A stretch of DNA of 64,000 nt. Source: VFMC01 sp037130535 (GTDB lineage Bacteria > Actinomycetota > Acidimicrobiia > Acidimicrobiales > Ilumatobacteraceae). Made by a program: the position numbers and the translations under genes. Shown here in pieces: positions 8,322-17,121 of the stretch. Below the pieces are notes generated by a model. That model worked only from the letters and a program-made list of their open reading frames with translations. It made no database searches and was not told the DNA's origin. The stretch lies in assembly GCA_037130535.1 (NCBI GenBank), contig JBAXSU010000001.1, forward strand, positions 18,544 to 82,543, given 5' to 3'. How positions within the stretch are numbered: position 1 is the first letter of the stretch; each line of letters opens with the position of its first letter.

Positions 8322-9136
8322 CTGCTGGCGGCGATGCAACGCCACACCTCGTCGTCGAGGAAGCCGGGATCGCCACCTCGCTCCGCGACGGCGGCCGAAT
8401 CGGCCTGGCGCACCTCGGACGAAGCAGGGGAGGAGCGGTCGACCGCGACGCCTTGCGCCTCGCCAACCGTTTGGTGGGGAACACCGCCGATGCCCCGGCC
8501 TTCGAGACCTCGGGTGGGCTCGTCGTGGTCGTCGAGCGGGCGGTGCTGGTGGCGGTGACGGGAAGCCAGGTCGACCTCGCCGTGTCGGGCGGCCCGCCAC
8601 TCGGCTGGGGGGTGGCCACCGCGCTCCCGGCGGGCGCCGTGCTGCGAATCGGTCGACTCCGCGGCGGTGCACGCGTGTACCTGGCGGTGCGCGGCGGGGC
8701 GCGATCCGACGCTCTCGCCGATGGGGTCTGGCTGGCCGACGTGCCCGTCGTCGGTGAGCCCTCGCCGGTGGCGGCCGTGCCGCGACCACTCGACCGGCCG
8801 GTGAGGCTGTGGCCCGGACCACGTCTCGACTGGTTCGAACCAGAGGCCTGGCAGACGCTCACCTCGAGCCGCTTCACGGTGGGCGCCGACAGCGACCGTG
8901 TCGGTGTGCGGCTCACCGGCACCGGTATTCGCGCTGTCGGCCGCGGCGAGCTGCCCTCCGAGGGTCTGGTCGAGGGCGCCGTACAGGTGCCGCCCGACGG
9001 TCGCCCCATCGTGATGCTGGCCGATCATCCGGTCACCGGCGGCTACCCGGTCATCGCCATCGTCGACCGCGCCGATCTCGAGGTGATCGCCCAGACACCA
9101 CCGGGCGACTCTGTCGGCTTCGAGGCCGCACGCTGA
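8318..9136 (+). CDS. pxpC: 5-oxoprolinase subunit C, KipA/biotin-dependent carboxyltransferase-like family
   Basis: A 272-residue KipA-family protein, the third 5-oxoprolinase subunit. Family motifs include DGGRIGLAHLG near the N-terminus, FETSGG, the mid-protein RVYLAVRGG and the C-terminal VMLADHPVTGGYPVIA. ATG 8318 overlaps the pxpB stop. It is the last gene of the seven-gene dop operon; pafA follows after 53 bases with its own -10 element. Confidence 0.92.
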   Translation: MTAGGDATPHLVVEEAGIATSLRDGGRIGLAHLGRSRGGAVDRDALRLANRLVGNTADAPAFETSGGLVVVVERAVLVAVTGSQVDLAVSGGPPLGWGVATALPAGAVLRIGRLRGGARVYLAVRGGARSDALADGVWLADVPVVGEPSPVAAVPRPLDRPVRLWPGPRLDWFEPEAWQTLTSSRFTVGADSDRVGVRLTGTGIRAVGRGELPSEGLVEGAVQVPPDGRPIVMLADHPVTGGYPVIAIVDRADLEVIAQTPPGDSVGFEAAR

Positions 9137-9176
9137 TCGCCTCGTGCGACTGGGGTGCCGCGGAGTTGGGCGAGGC

Positions 9177-9182
9177 TAGGTT
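9177..9182 (+). promoter_or_regulatory. Leaderless -10 element of pafA (TAGGTT)
   Basis: TAGGTT, identical to the arc element, 7 bases before ATG 9190. The shared hexamer suggests the same sigma factor for ligase and unfoldase. Confidence 0.5.
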
Positions 9183-9189
9183 GTCGGGC

Positions 9190-10548
9190 ATGGAGCGGCG
9201 TATCTTCGGGCTCGAGAACGAATATGGCGTCACCTGCACGTTGCGCGGCCAACGCCGCCTCAGCCCCGACGAGGTGGCCCGCTACCTGTTCCGGAAGGTG
9301 GTCAGCTGGGGTCGCAGCAGCAACGTGTTCCTGCAGAACGGCGCCCGGCTGTACCTCGACGTCGGCTCGCACCCCGAGTACGCCACCCCCGAGTGCGACA
9401 GCATCTACGACGTCGTGGTGCACGACAAGGCCGGCGAACGCATCCTCGAGAGCCTGCTCGACAGCGCCGAACAACGCCTGCGCGAAGAGGGCATCCGCGG
9501 CACGGTGTACCTGTTCAAGAACAACACCGACTCAGCCGGCAACAGCTACGGCTGCCACGAGAACTACCTCACCAGTCGCGACGATGATCTGGGGCACTAC
9601 GCCGAGGTGCTCATCCCGTTCCTGGTCAGCCGCCAGATCTACACCGGCGCCGGCAAGGTGCTGCAGACCGCGCGGGGCCCGCTGTACTCCATCGCCCAGC
9701 GCGCCGAACACATCTGGGAAGGCGTGTCGAGCGCCACCACCCGCAGCCGCCCCATCATCAACACCCGCGACGAACCCCACGCCGATGCCGAGCGCTATCG
9801 CCGCCTTCATGTCATCGTCGGCGACTCGAACATGAGCGAGTACTCCACCTTCGTGAAGGTGGGGGCGGCGGCGTGCATGCTGCGCATGCTGGAGGATCCG
9901 TCAGTGGTGCTGCGCGACATGACGCTCGAGAACCCCATCCGGGCCATCCGCGACATCAGCCACGACACGACCTGCCGTCGTCGGGTGCGCCTGGCCAACG
10001 GTCGCGAGGTGAGTGCCCTCGACATCCAGCGCGAGTACCTCGACCGAGCGCTCCGCTACGCCGATACCAAGGGGTTCCCACCCCTCGAACAGAGGGCGCT
10101 CGAAATGTGGGAACACTGCATCACCACCATCGAGAACGACCCGCTGAAACTCGACCGCGAGGTCGACTGGGTCATCAAGTACCGGCTCATCGAAGCCTTT
10201 CGGGCCCGCCATGACCTGTCGCTCGGCGACGCGCGGGTGCAGTTGCTCGACCTGCAGTACCACGACATCAGCAGGGCCCGCAGCCCGTTCTACAAACTGC
10301 AGGACCGTGGCCTGGTCGAACGGGTGTGCACCGATGCCGACATCGACACTGCTGTCGATGTGCCGCCGCAGACCACCCGGGCCCGTCTGCGTGGTGAGTT
10401 CATCAAGAAGGCCAAGGAGCGCAAGCGCGACTACACCGTCGACTGGGTGCACCTGAAGCTCAACGATCAGGCCCAACGCACCGTGCTGTGCAAAGACCCG
10501 TTCAAGAGCCGCGACGAGCGGGTCGAAAAGCTCATCGCTTCCCTCTGA
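9190..10548 (+). CDS. pafA: Pup-protein ligase PafA
   Basis: Ligase that phosphorylates the C-terminal Glu of Pup and joins it to substrate lysines. The 452-residue protein starts MERRIFGLENEYGV (Glu9 in the ATP/metal site) and carries Asp57 in LYLDVGSHPEYATPE, the predicted catalytic base. It lacks the Dop loop, which separates it from its paralogue at 3748. The family motifs NNTDSAGNSYG, NTRDEPHAD and LQYHDI are intact. It starts a new unit that continues into the DUF3866 gene and lepB; pxpABC separate it from prcA, whereas mycobacteria have it near prcA. Confidence 0.96.
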   Translation: MERRIFGLENEYGVTCTLRGQRRLSPDEVARYLFRKVVSWGRSSNVFLQNGARLYLDVGSHPEYATPECDSIYDVVVHDKAGERILESLLDSAEQRLREEGIRGTVYLFKNNTDSAGNSYGCHENYLTSRDDDLGHYAEVLIPFLVSRQIYTGAGKVLQTARGPLYSIAQRAEHIWEGVSSATTRSRPIINTRDEPHADAERYRRLHVIVGDSNMSEYSTFVKVGAAACMLRMLEDPSVVLRDMTLENPIRAIRDISHDTTCRRRVRLANGREVSALDIQREYLDRALRYADTKGFPPLEQRALEMWEHCITTIENDPLKLDREVDWVIKYRLIEAFRARHDLSLGDARVQLLDLQYHDISRARSPFYKLQDRGLVERVCTDADIDTAVDVPPQTTRARLRGEFIKKAKERKRDYTVDWVHLKLNDQAQRTVLCKDPFKSRDERVEKLIASL

Positions 10549-10561
10549 GCCGCCGACAGCG

Positions 10562-11623
10562 ATGACCACGTTCCGCACCCACCGCGTGGTCGACATGCTC
10601 GCCGAGCGTCCCGGTCTGCAGCGGGTGGCCCTCGACGACGGCAGCCGTGCCTACGCGCTCACCCAGCTCACGGGCACCGTGGCGGTGGACGACGAGGTGG
10701 TGGTGAACACCACGGCGGTCGACCTCGGACTCGGCACCGGCGGGTGGCATGTCGTGCACTGGAACCTGTCGCGGCGCGAACTGCACCAGCCCGGTCCCGG
10801 TCACATCATGAAGGTGCGGTACACCAGCCTGCAGGCCGACACTGGGGCTGCCGAAGAGCATCTCGACACCGGAGCAACGGGGGAGAGCACCTCGGCACTG
10901 CCGCACCTCGGTGGCGTCCCGGTGCTGGTGGGCAGTCTGCACAGCCAGTTGGGTGTGGCCGCCGCAGTGGCCCATGCCCAGCGGCCCGGGTTGCGGGTGG
11001 TGTACGTGATGACCGATGGGGCAGCCCTGCCCATTGCCTTGAGCGACCTCGTCCACGAGTTGCGAACACGCGGTCTGCTGCACGCCACCATCACTGCCGG
11101 CCACGCGTTCGGCGGCGACCTCGAAGCCGTCAGCACCGCGTCGGCGTTGCAGTTGGCTGTCGAACAGGCCGCTGCCGAGCTGGTGGTGTGCCTGATGGGC
11201 CCGGGCGTGGTGGGTACCGCCAGCGCTCTCGGCACCACTGCTGTGGAAGTGGCCTCCATCGCAACCGCTGCGTCGCAACTGGGGGCGCGACCGGTGGTGA
11301 TGGTGCGCGCCAGCGACGGCGACGCCCGCCCTCGACATCGCGGCCTCAGCCATCACACCCGCACCGCGCTAGCACTCACGCCGGTACCGGTCGACGTGGT
11401 GCTGCCGAGCGAATTGGTCGCAATGGCGGCCGACCTGTCGCCGCATCAGGTGGTGGTGACCGATGCCCCCGATGTCGCCGCCGTGCTCGAGCAGTACCGG
11501 TTGCGGGTGACGACGATGGGCCGCGGACCGCTCGACGACCCACTGTTCTTCGCTGCGGCAGGTGCTGCCACCAGCCATGCGGTGTCGCTCATCGCTGGGC
11601 CGGATACCGTGTCGGGCGCATGA
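10562..11623 (+). CDS. DUF3866 family protein
   Basis: A 353-residue protein of the DUF3866 family, whose biochemical role is unknown to me. The N-terminus looks like a small beta barrel (to about residue 80), followed by an alpha/beta core containing MKVRYTSLQ, VLVGSLHSQLG, VVYVMTDGAALP, ITAGHAFGGDLEAV and MGPGVVGT, all strongly conserved in the family. It lies 13 bases after pafA with no promoter of its own and overlaps lepB by ATGA, so it is expressed with the Pup ligase. No membrane segment or signal peptide is apparent. Confidence 0.8.
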   Translation: MTTFRTHRVVDMLAERPGLQRVALDDGSRAYALTQLTGTVAVDDEVVVNTTAVDLGLGTGGWHVVHWNLSRRELHQPGPGHIMKVRYTSLQADTGAAEEHLDTGATGESTSALPHLGGVPVLVGSLHSQLGVAAAVAHAQRPGLRVVYVMTDGAALPIALSDLVHELRTRGLLHATITAGHAFGGDLEAVSTASALQLAVEQAAAELVVCLMGPGVVGTASALGTTAVEVASIATAASQLGARPVVMVRASDGDARPRHRGLSHHTRTALALTPVPVDVVLPSELVAMAADLSPHQVVVTDAPDVAAVLEQYRLRVTTMGRGPLDDPLFFAAAGAATSHAVSLIAGPDTVSGA

Positions 11624-12225
11624 GCGAATACCCCCAGAGTGACGACGCTGCTGTCACCGAACCCGGCGAGGCGGTGGCGTCTCCGCGGCGGCGGCGCAAG
11701 TTGAACCCGCTCGTCGAGTGGGTCGTCGTCGTGGTCGTCGCCATCTCGTCGGCGTTGCTGGTGCGTGCCTATGTCGTGCAGCAGTTCGCCGTCGAGGGCC
11801 AGTCGATGCTGAGCACCCTCCACGACGGCGACCGGGTGCTGGTGAACCGGCTGAGCTACCGCTTGCACGACCCGCGACGCGGCGACGTGGTGGTGCTGCA
11901 GCGATTCGATGCCGTGAGCGAAGAACGCGACCTCATCAAGCGCGTCATCGGGCTTCCCGGCGAGTCCGTAGAGTTCCGCGCCTGCACGGTGTACATCAAC
12001 GGGGCGCCGCTCACCGAGCCCTATATCGACCCGGTGGTGCAGGCACGCGATGGCTGCGGCGGCGACCAGATCGCCCTCGTCGTGCCCGACAACACGGTGT
12101 TCGTGTTGGGCGACCACCGCGGCCAGTCGAGCGACAGTCGGGCATTCGGTCCGGTGGCCGAGAGCATGCTCATCGGCCGGGCGTTCGTCATCATGTGGCC
12201 TGTGGGCGACTGGGCCTGGCTCTGA
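11620..12225 (+). CDS. lepB: Signal peptidase I
   Basis: Membrane serine protease that removes signal peptides from secreted proteins. The 201-residue protein has a cytoplasmic basic N-terminus (SPRRRRKLNP), one membrane anchor (about residues 32-50), the catalytic Ser62 in EGQSM and the catalytic Lys107 in LIKRVIG, with the later box GDHRGQSSDSR. ATG 11620 overlaps the DUF3866 stop (ATGA). It ends 13 bases before a convergent phosphodiesterase gene. Confidence 0.94.
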   Translation: MSEYPQSDDAAVTEPGEAVASPRRRRKLNPLVEWVVVVVVAISSALLVRAYVVQQFAVEGQSMLSTLHDGDRVLVNRLSYRLHDPRRGDVVVLQRFDAVSEERDLIKRVIGLPGESVEFRACTVYINGAPLTEPYIDPVVQARDGCGGDQIALVVPDNTVFVLGDHRGQSSDSRAFGPVAESMLIGRAFVIMWPVGDWAWL

Positions 12226-12238
12226 CCGACGCGGTCGC

Positions 12239-12970
12239 TCAGCGGTGTCGGCGGGGCAGACCCACTTCGTTCTGGTACGCATCGACCATCCGGTCGACCC
12301 AGTCGCTGTACACGGCGTCGAGGCCCATGCGCAGGGCCGGCCGCAGGACCTCGTCGTGCTGCATGTCCCAGCCGAAGGCCACTCGCCGGAAGCGGTGGAA
12401 CAGCGCGACTAGTCCACCGTTCCAATCAGTGTGGTGCAGGTTGATGCCGTCGATGCCTTCGTTCGCCAGCAGCGATGCACGGCGCTCGGGCCCCTCCTTG
12501 ATTCGGGCCAGACGAGTGGAGTCGACGAGCCGGACGCCTTGGCTGCGCAGAGGCAGCAGCGTCTCCCACTGCGGTGCGCACAGCCACAGGCGTTCGAGCA
12601 TGTCGGGTGCGGCCTCGCGGGTGAGGTCGATGACCGCCTGGCCGGTGCCGGGCGCCTTCAGGTCGAGCGACAGGTCGAACCCGGTGCCACACTCCGCGTA
12701 GAGCTCGCCCAGGGTGGGGATGTGCGCTGGCAGATCGACCCGGGCGACCTCGCCGATGGGTCGCTTGCGCAGTCGGCTGGCCACGAAGCCGTCGTGGTCG
12801 AGCACGGCCACACCGTCGGCGGTGAGCCACACATCGCTCTCGAGGCCGTTCGCGCCCAGCCGGAGCGCCAGGGAGAACGCCTCAAGGGTGTTCTCGGGAG
12901 CGTGGGCCCGGGCCCCGCGGTGGGCGAAGGCGATGGGGTCGTCGAGCAGGGAGGGAAGCCGTTGCTGCAC
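12239..12970 (-). CDS. Glycerophosphodiester phosphodiesterase
   Basis: Cytosolic GDPD-family enzyme (243 residues, no signal peptide) that hydrolyses glycerophosphodiesters to glycerol-3-phosphate. The TIM-barrel signatures are present: FAHRG, PENT, ESDVWLTADG and the second catalytic His in VLDHDG. I took the GTG at 12970 as start, which gives QQRLPSLLDDPIAFAHRG as a normal short N-terminus; the frame stays open further upstream but would overlap the tatB gene on the other strand. No clear -10 element is seen at this start. Convergent with lepB. Confidence 0.9.
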   Translation of the reverse strand: MQQRLPSLLDDPIAFAHRGARAHAPENTLEAFSLALRLGANGLESDVWLTADGVAVLDHDGFVASRLRKRPIGEVARVDLPAHIPTLGELYAECGTGFDLSLDLKAPGTGQAVIDLTREAAPDMLERLWLCAPQWETLLPLRSQGVRLVDSTRLARIKEGPERRASLLANEGIDGINLHHTDWNGGLVALFHRFRRVAFGWDMQHDEVLRPALRMGLDAVYSDWVDRMVDAYQNEVGLPRRHR

Positions 12971-13027
12971 CCCGCCAGTGTGCCACCCGCGCGTGGGCGT
13001 CGCTGCTGAACCAGCGGGCCGTTCTTC

Positions 13028-13033
13028 TAGACT
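13028..13033 (+). promoter_or_regulatory. Leaderless -10 element of the tat-helY operon (TAGACT)
   Basis: TAGACT with a 6-base spacer to the GTG start at 13040; it heads the four-gene tatB-tatC-helY-dagK-like unit. Confidence 0.5.
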
Positions 13034-13039
13034 TGCCGC

Positions 13040-13567
13040 GTGTTCAATTTCTCCGGCAGCGAGATCGTCTTTCTGCTCCTGCTGGCGTTGATCATCCTCG
13101 GACCAGAGAAGCTGCCCGACGCCATCCGGTCGTTCGGCAAGACGTATGCCGAGTTCAAGAAGATGACCACGGGCTTCCAGAGCGAGTTGAAGAACGCGCT
13201 CGACGAGCCGATGCGCGAAATGCGCGAAACCGCCGATGCGTTCAAGCAAGCAGCGTCGTTCGACATCGCGGCCGACATGCTCGAGGGCAAGATGCCGGTT
13301 GCAGCGCCGACGACCGAGAACGACACCGGCGGCGCGGCTCCGCCCATCGCGGCACCTCCTCCGAAGGAGGTGTGGACTGCTCATGAGCAGGTGGGTGCTG
13401 CACCGGCTCCAGGCCCCGAGCCGAGCGCCGTTACGGCCGACCCCGACCTGTCGATGCTCGACAGCGTGGTGATGGACCGCGATCACACGTACCAGCCCCC
13501 GTCACCGGCCGAGGCCCCATCCGCCGGCGTTGGCGAGGTCGACAACGGTGAGGCCGACGCATCGTGA
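13040..13567 (+). CDS. tatB: Sec-independent translocase component TatA/TatB
   Basis: Single-pass membrane protein of the twin-arginine translocase. Glu8 in the N-terminal segment (FSGSEIVFLLL), the membrane helix, the hinge GPEKLP and an amphipathic helix (to about residue 65) are typical; the acidic residue in the helix start is a TatB feature. The C-terminal 100 residues are Pro/Ala/Glu-rich and disordered, which makes the protein (175 residues) longer than TatA. It overlaps tatC by GTGA. At least one Tat substrate is encoded in the window: the lipoprotein at 50159. Confidence 0.88.
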   Translation: MFNFSGSEIVFLLLLALIILGPEKLPDAIRSFGKTYAEFKKMTTGFQSELKNALDEPMREMRETADAFKQAASFDIAADMLEGKMPVAAPTTENDTGGAAPPIAAPPPKEVWTAHEQVGAAPAPGPEPSAVTADPDLSMLDSVVMDRDHTYQPPSPAEAPSAGVGEVDNGEADAS

Positions 13568-14373
13568 AGAACCCGTTCAAACGCGCCGAACGGGCACAGG
13601 TGAAGACGCCCGAGGATCAGATGACCCTCACCGATCACCTGGCCGAACTGCGCACACGCATCATCCGCGCCCTGCTGGCCGTGGTGGTGGGCGTCGTCAT
13701 CATCCTCGCCTTGTACAACCCGGTCATGGACTTCCTGCTCGAGCCATACCGGCAGTTGTGCGCCCTGAAGCCGCAGTTCTGCGAGCTGAGCAATGGCAAC
13801 GTCATCTCGACGGCTCCGCTCGAGGGCTTCAGCACCCGGCTCTCCATCGCCACCTACGGCGGCATCATCATCGCCCTACCGGTGCTGATGTGGCAGCTCT
13901 GGCGGTTCATCGTGCCGGCGCTGCACGCCAAGGAGAAGAAGTACGCCATCCCGTTCATCCTCTGTTCGGTGGCGCTGTTCCTGTTGGGTGGGTACATCGC
14001 GTACTGGACGCTCGAGAAGGCGCTCGACTTCCTCATCTCGTGGTCGGGCGAAAGTGTGCAGTCGATCTTCCGGGTGAGCGAATACGTGCGCCTCGTGGGC
14101 CTCATGGTCGCTGCCTTCGGCATTGCGTTCGAGTTCCCGGTGCTGCTGGTGTTCCTGCAGCTCGTCGGCGTGCTCACCCCGCAGACGCTCATCAAGGGCT
14201 GGCGGTACGCCATCCTCGTCATCTTCGTCATCGCCGCGGTCATCACACCGAGCGGCGACCCGTACAGCATGATGGCTCTTGCCCTGCCGATGACGTTCTT
14301 CTACCTCATCGCCGTGCTCATCGGGTACATCATCCAGAAGCGGAAACGGGCTGCACAGACAGCCGCGACCTGA
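13564..14373 (+). CDS. tatC: Sec-independent translocase TatC
   Basis: Polytopic membrane receptor for twin-arginine signal peptides. The 269-residue protein contains the cytoplasmic N-terminal signature TLTDHLAELRTR and six predicted membrane segments, with the conserved FEFPV in the fourth and ITPSGDP before the fifth. GTG 13564 overlaps the tatB stop, so translation is coupled. The C-terminus is short and basic. helY follows 12 bases later, the same order as in Mycobacterium. Confidence 0.96.
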   Translation: MKNPFKRAERAQVKTPEDQMTLTDHLAELRTRIIRALLAVVVGVVIILALYNPVMDFLLEPYRQLCALKPQFCELSNGNVISTAPLEGFSTRLSIATYGGIIIALPVLMWQLWRFIVPALHAKEKKYAIPFILCSVALFLLGGYIAYWTLEKALDFLISWSGESVQSIFRVSEYVRLVGLMVAAFGIAFEFPVLLVFLQLVGVLTPQTLIKGWRYAILVIFVIAAVITPSGDPYSMMALALPMTFFYLIAVLIGYIIQKRKRAAQTAAT

Positions 14374-14385
14374 CACGATGCACCT

Positions 14386-17121
14386 GTGCGCGCCGACCGG
14401 GCCGAACTGACATCGCAGTACGCCTTCCCGCTCGACGGGTTCCAACTCCAGGCCTTCGACGCGCTCGATGCCGGTGAGTCGGTGCTGGTGGCAGCCCCCA
14501 CCGGGAGCGGCAAGACGGTGGTCGCCGAGTACGCCATCGAAGCAGCCCGGCGGGCAGGGCGGCGAGCGTTCTACACCGCGCCCATCAAGGCGCTCTCGAA
14601 CCAGAAGTACCACGATCTCGTCGAGCGGTACGGCCCCGATTCGGTGGGTCTGCTCACCGGCGACAACACCATCAACGGCGACGCACCGGTGGTGGTGATG
14701 ACCACCGAGGTGCTGCGCAACATGATCTATGCGCGCAGCAGCGGCCTCGATCTGCTCGACGTGGTGGTGCTCGACGAGGTGCACTTCCTGCAGGACACCT
14801 ACCGCGGCCCGGTGTGGGAAGAGGTCATCATCCACCTGCACGACGCGGTCCGGCTGGTGTGCCTGTCGGCAACAGTGAGCAATGCTCAGGAGCTGGCCGA
14901 GTGGATCTCCACCGTGCGCGGCCCTACCCGAGCCATCGTCGAGGAACGACGGCCCGTGCGTCTGGAGAACCTCTATCTCGTGGGCGACAAGACCCACGGG
15001 CGATTGCACCTGCTACCGGTGCTGGTGGGTGGTCGCCCCAACCAGAACGCACTGCGCATCGACAGTGAAGCAGCCCGGGCACCGCGCGGAGGTCGCCAGC
15101 GCAAAGGCACCCAGGGCCGACGGAAGCTCTATACGCCCACCCGGCTCGACGTCATCGACGTGCTCGAGCACGACGAGATGCTGCCTGCGATCTACTTCAT
15201 CTTCAGCCGCAACCAGTGCGATGAGGCAGCCCGTACGGCCCTGGCAGCAGGACTACGGCTCACCACCGGCGACGAACGCGACCGCATCCGGGCCATCGTC
15301 GATGCCCGACTCGGTTCGATGGAAGCAGCCGACCTGGCCGTGCTGGGGTACAGCCAGTTCCTCGCCCAACTCGAAGCGGGCGTCGCCGCCCACCACGCAG
15401 GCATGGTGCCGCCGTTCAAGGAGGTGGTCGAGGCCTGTTTCACCGCAGGGTTGGTGAAGGTGGTGTTCGCCACCGAGACCCTCGCGGTAGGGCTGAACAT
15501 GCCGGCCAAGTGCGTGATCATCGAGAAGCTCACCAAGTTCACCGGCGACCACCATGCCTTCCTCAGCCCGGGCGAGTACACCCAGCTCACCGGTCGGGCC
15601 GGCCGGCGGGGCATCGACGACCTCGGCAACGCCATCGTGCTGTGGAGTCCCTTCGTTCCGTTCGACCAGATTGCTGCGCTGGCGTCGAGCCGCGTGTTCC
15701 ACCTCAACTCGGCGTTCCGTCCCACCTACAACATGGCCGCCAATCTGGTTCGCTCGTACACCAGCGACCAGGCCCACCATCTGCTGAACCTCTCGTTCGC
15801 CCAGTACCAGGCCGACCGCGACGTGGTGAAGATCGAGGCGCGTCTCGAACGGCGCCAGCAACATCTGCGCGACCTCACGGCTGCGTCGGCGAGCCCCTTC
15901 GGCGATATCGACGGCTACCGGCGCCTGCTCGAACGGCGCAACGAGCTGGCTGTCGGACATGCGCCCTCGATCGGGCGCGACGACCCCATCACGCTGGCGC
16001 TGCTGAAGCTGAAGCCGGGCGACATCGTGTACGCCGACAAGGGTCGTTACGCCGGCCGGGTGGCCGTGCTGGCTTCGGCGCACCGCAAGAACGGCATCCG
16101 GGTGAGCGGCGTGACGACGCGGCGCGATCTCATCCAACTCGACGCCGCCGACTTCGACGAGGTGCCCCGCGCCATCGGCCACATCGAGTTGCCCGACGAC
16201 TTCGCCCCCAACAGTGCCGAGTACCAGCGTGAGGTGGCCCGGCGCCTCGAACGCGCCGACGTGGAGGCGCACGCAGGGCGGCGACGACGAGTAGGCGAGA
16301 TCGACGACGCGCTCGCCGTCCATCCCGTCGAGTCCGACCCTGATCTGGCCGACCGGCTGAAGGCCGCGAATAAAGCGGCACGCGTGGCCCGCGAAATCGA
16401 CGAGCTGCGCCAGCGCATGCGCGGCCGCAGCCAGACCATCTCGCGCGACTTCGACCGAGTGCTGCGCATCCTGCAGAACTGGGACTATGTCGACGGCTGG
16501 TCGCTCACGCCCGCGGGCGACATTTTGGCGCGCACGTTCCACGAGTGCGACCTGCTCATCGTCGAGTGCCTCCGTCAGGGCCTGCTCGACGGGCTCGAGC
16601 CACCGGTGCTGGCGGCACTGGTGTCGGTGTTCGTCTACGAACACCGCAGCCCGGATCCGCCGCCTGCCCCGTGGTTCCCGTCGCCCGTCGCCCGTCGCCG
16701 CTGGCAGCGCATCCGTGCCGTGAGTGACGAGTTGCGTTCGATCGAGGACGCCGCCGGTCTGGCCGAGCACCGCCCACCCGACCCCACCTTCGTGGCCATC
16801 GCCTACGCCTGGGCAGCGGGGGAGGGCTTCGCCGAGGTGGTGGCCGACGAGGAGTTGAGCGGGGGCGACTTCGTGCGCACCACCAAGCAACTGATCGACC
16901 TGTTGCGCCAACTCGCCCTCGTGGCGCCCGAGCGCGAGACCCGACGGGCGGCAGATCAGGCGGCGCAGCGTCTGTTCCGCGGCGTCGTGGCCGCGTCGAG
17001 CGCGGTCGAGGTCGACACGGAGGCGGAGGCCCCCGTCGAGCCGGTCGTCGAGCCCGTTGCCGAGCCCGTTGCCGAGGTGCCGCCAGTCGGGGAGGGTCTC
17101 GGTGCCGATCCGCAAGGGTGA
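14386..17121 (+). CDS. helY: Ski2/Mtr4-like RNA helicase HelY
   Basis: DExH-box superfamily 2 helicase related to eukaryotic Ski2/Mtr4; its actinobacterial RNA targets are not well defined. The 911-residue protein shows motif I APTGSGKT, Ia APIKALSNQK, motif II DEVH, motif III SATVSN, motif V TETLAVGLNMP and motif VI QLTGRAGRRG, followed by a winged-helix/ratchet region and a DSH-like C-terminal domain with the end of the protein rich in Glu/Val/Pro. A basic insert (about residues 225-245, APRGGRQRKGTQGRRK) interrupts the helicase core. It overlaps the following gene by 20 bases. Confidence 0.93.
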   Translation: MRADRAELTSQYAFPLDGFQLQAFDALDAGESVLVAAPTGSGKTVVAEYAIEAARRAGRRAFYTAPIKALSNQKYHDLVERYGPDSVGLLTGDNTINGDAPVVVMTTEVLRNMIYARSSGLDLLDVVVLDEVHFLQDTYRGPVWEEVIIHLHDAVRLVCLSATVSNAQELAEWISTVRGPTRAIVEERRPVRLENLYLVGDKTHGRLHLLPVLVGGRPNQNALRIDSEAARAPRGGRQRKGTQGRRKLYTPTRLDVIDVLEHDEMLPAIYFIFSRNQCDEAARTALAAGLRLTTGDERDRIRAIVDARLGSMEAADLAVLGYSQFLAQLEAGVAAHHAGMVPPFKEVVEACFTAGLVKVVFATETLAVGLNMPAKCVIIEKLTKFTGDHHAFLSPGEYTQLTGRAGRRGIDDLGNAIVLWSPFVPFDQIAALASSRVFHLNSAFRPTYNMAANLVRSYTSDQAHHLLNLSFAQYQADRDVVKIEARLERRQQHLRDLTAASASPFGDIDGYRRLLERRNELAVGHAPSIGRDDPITLALLKLKPGDIVYADKGRYAGRVAVLASAHRKNGIRVSGVTTRRDLIQLDAADFDEVPRAIGHIELPDDFAPNSAEYQREVARRLERADVEAHAGRRRRVGEIDDALAVHPVESDPDLADRLKAANKAARVAREIDELRQRMRGRSQTISRDFDRVLRILQNWDYVDGWSLTPAGDILARTFHECDLLIVECLRQGLLDGLEPPVLAALVSVFVYEHRSPDPPPAPWFPSPVARRRWQRIRAVSDELRSIEDAAGLAEHRPPDPTFVAIAYAWAAGEGFAEVVADEELSGGDFVRTTKQLIDLLRQLALVAPERETRRAADQAAQRLFRGVVAASSAVEVDTEAEAPVEPVVEPVAEPVAEVPPVGEGLGADPQG

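Noticed and set aside
7686..9136. pxpB/pxpC as urea carboxylase or allophanate hydrolase parts
   Set aside because: They follow an intact pxpA in A-B-C order, and no biotin carboxylase or amidase domain is present.
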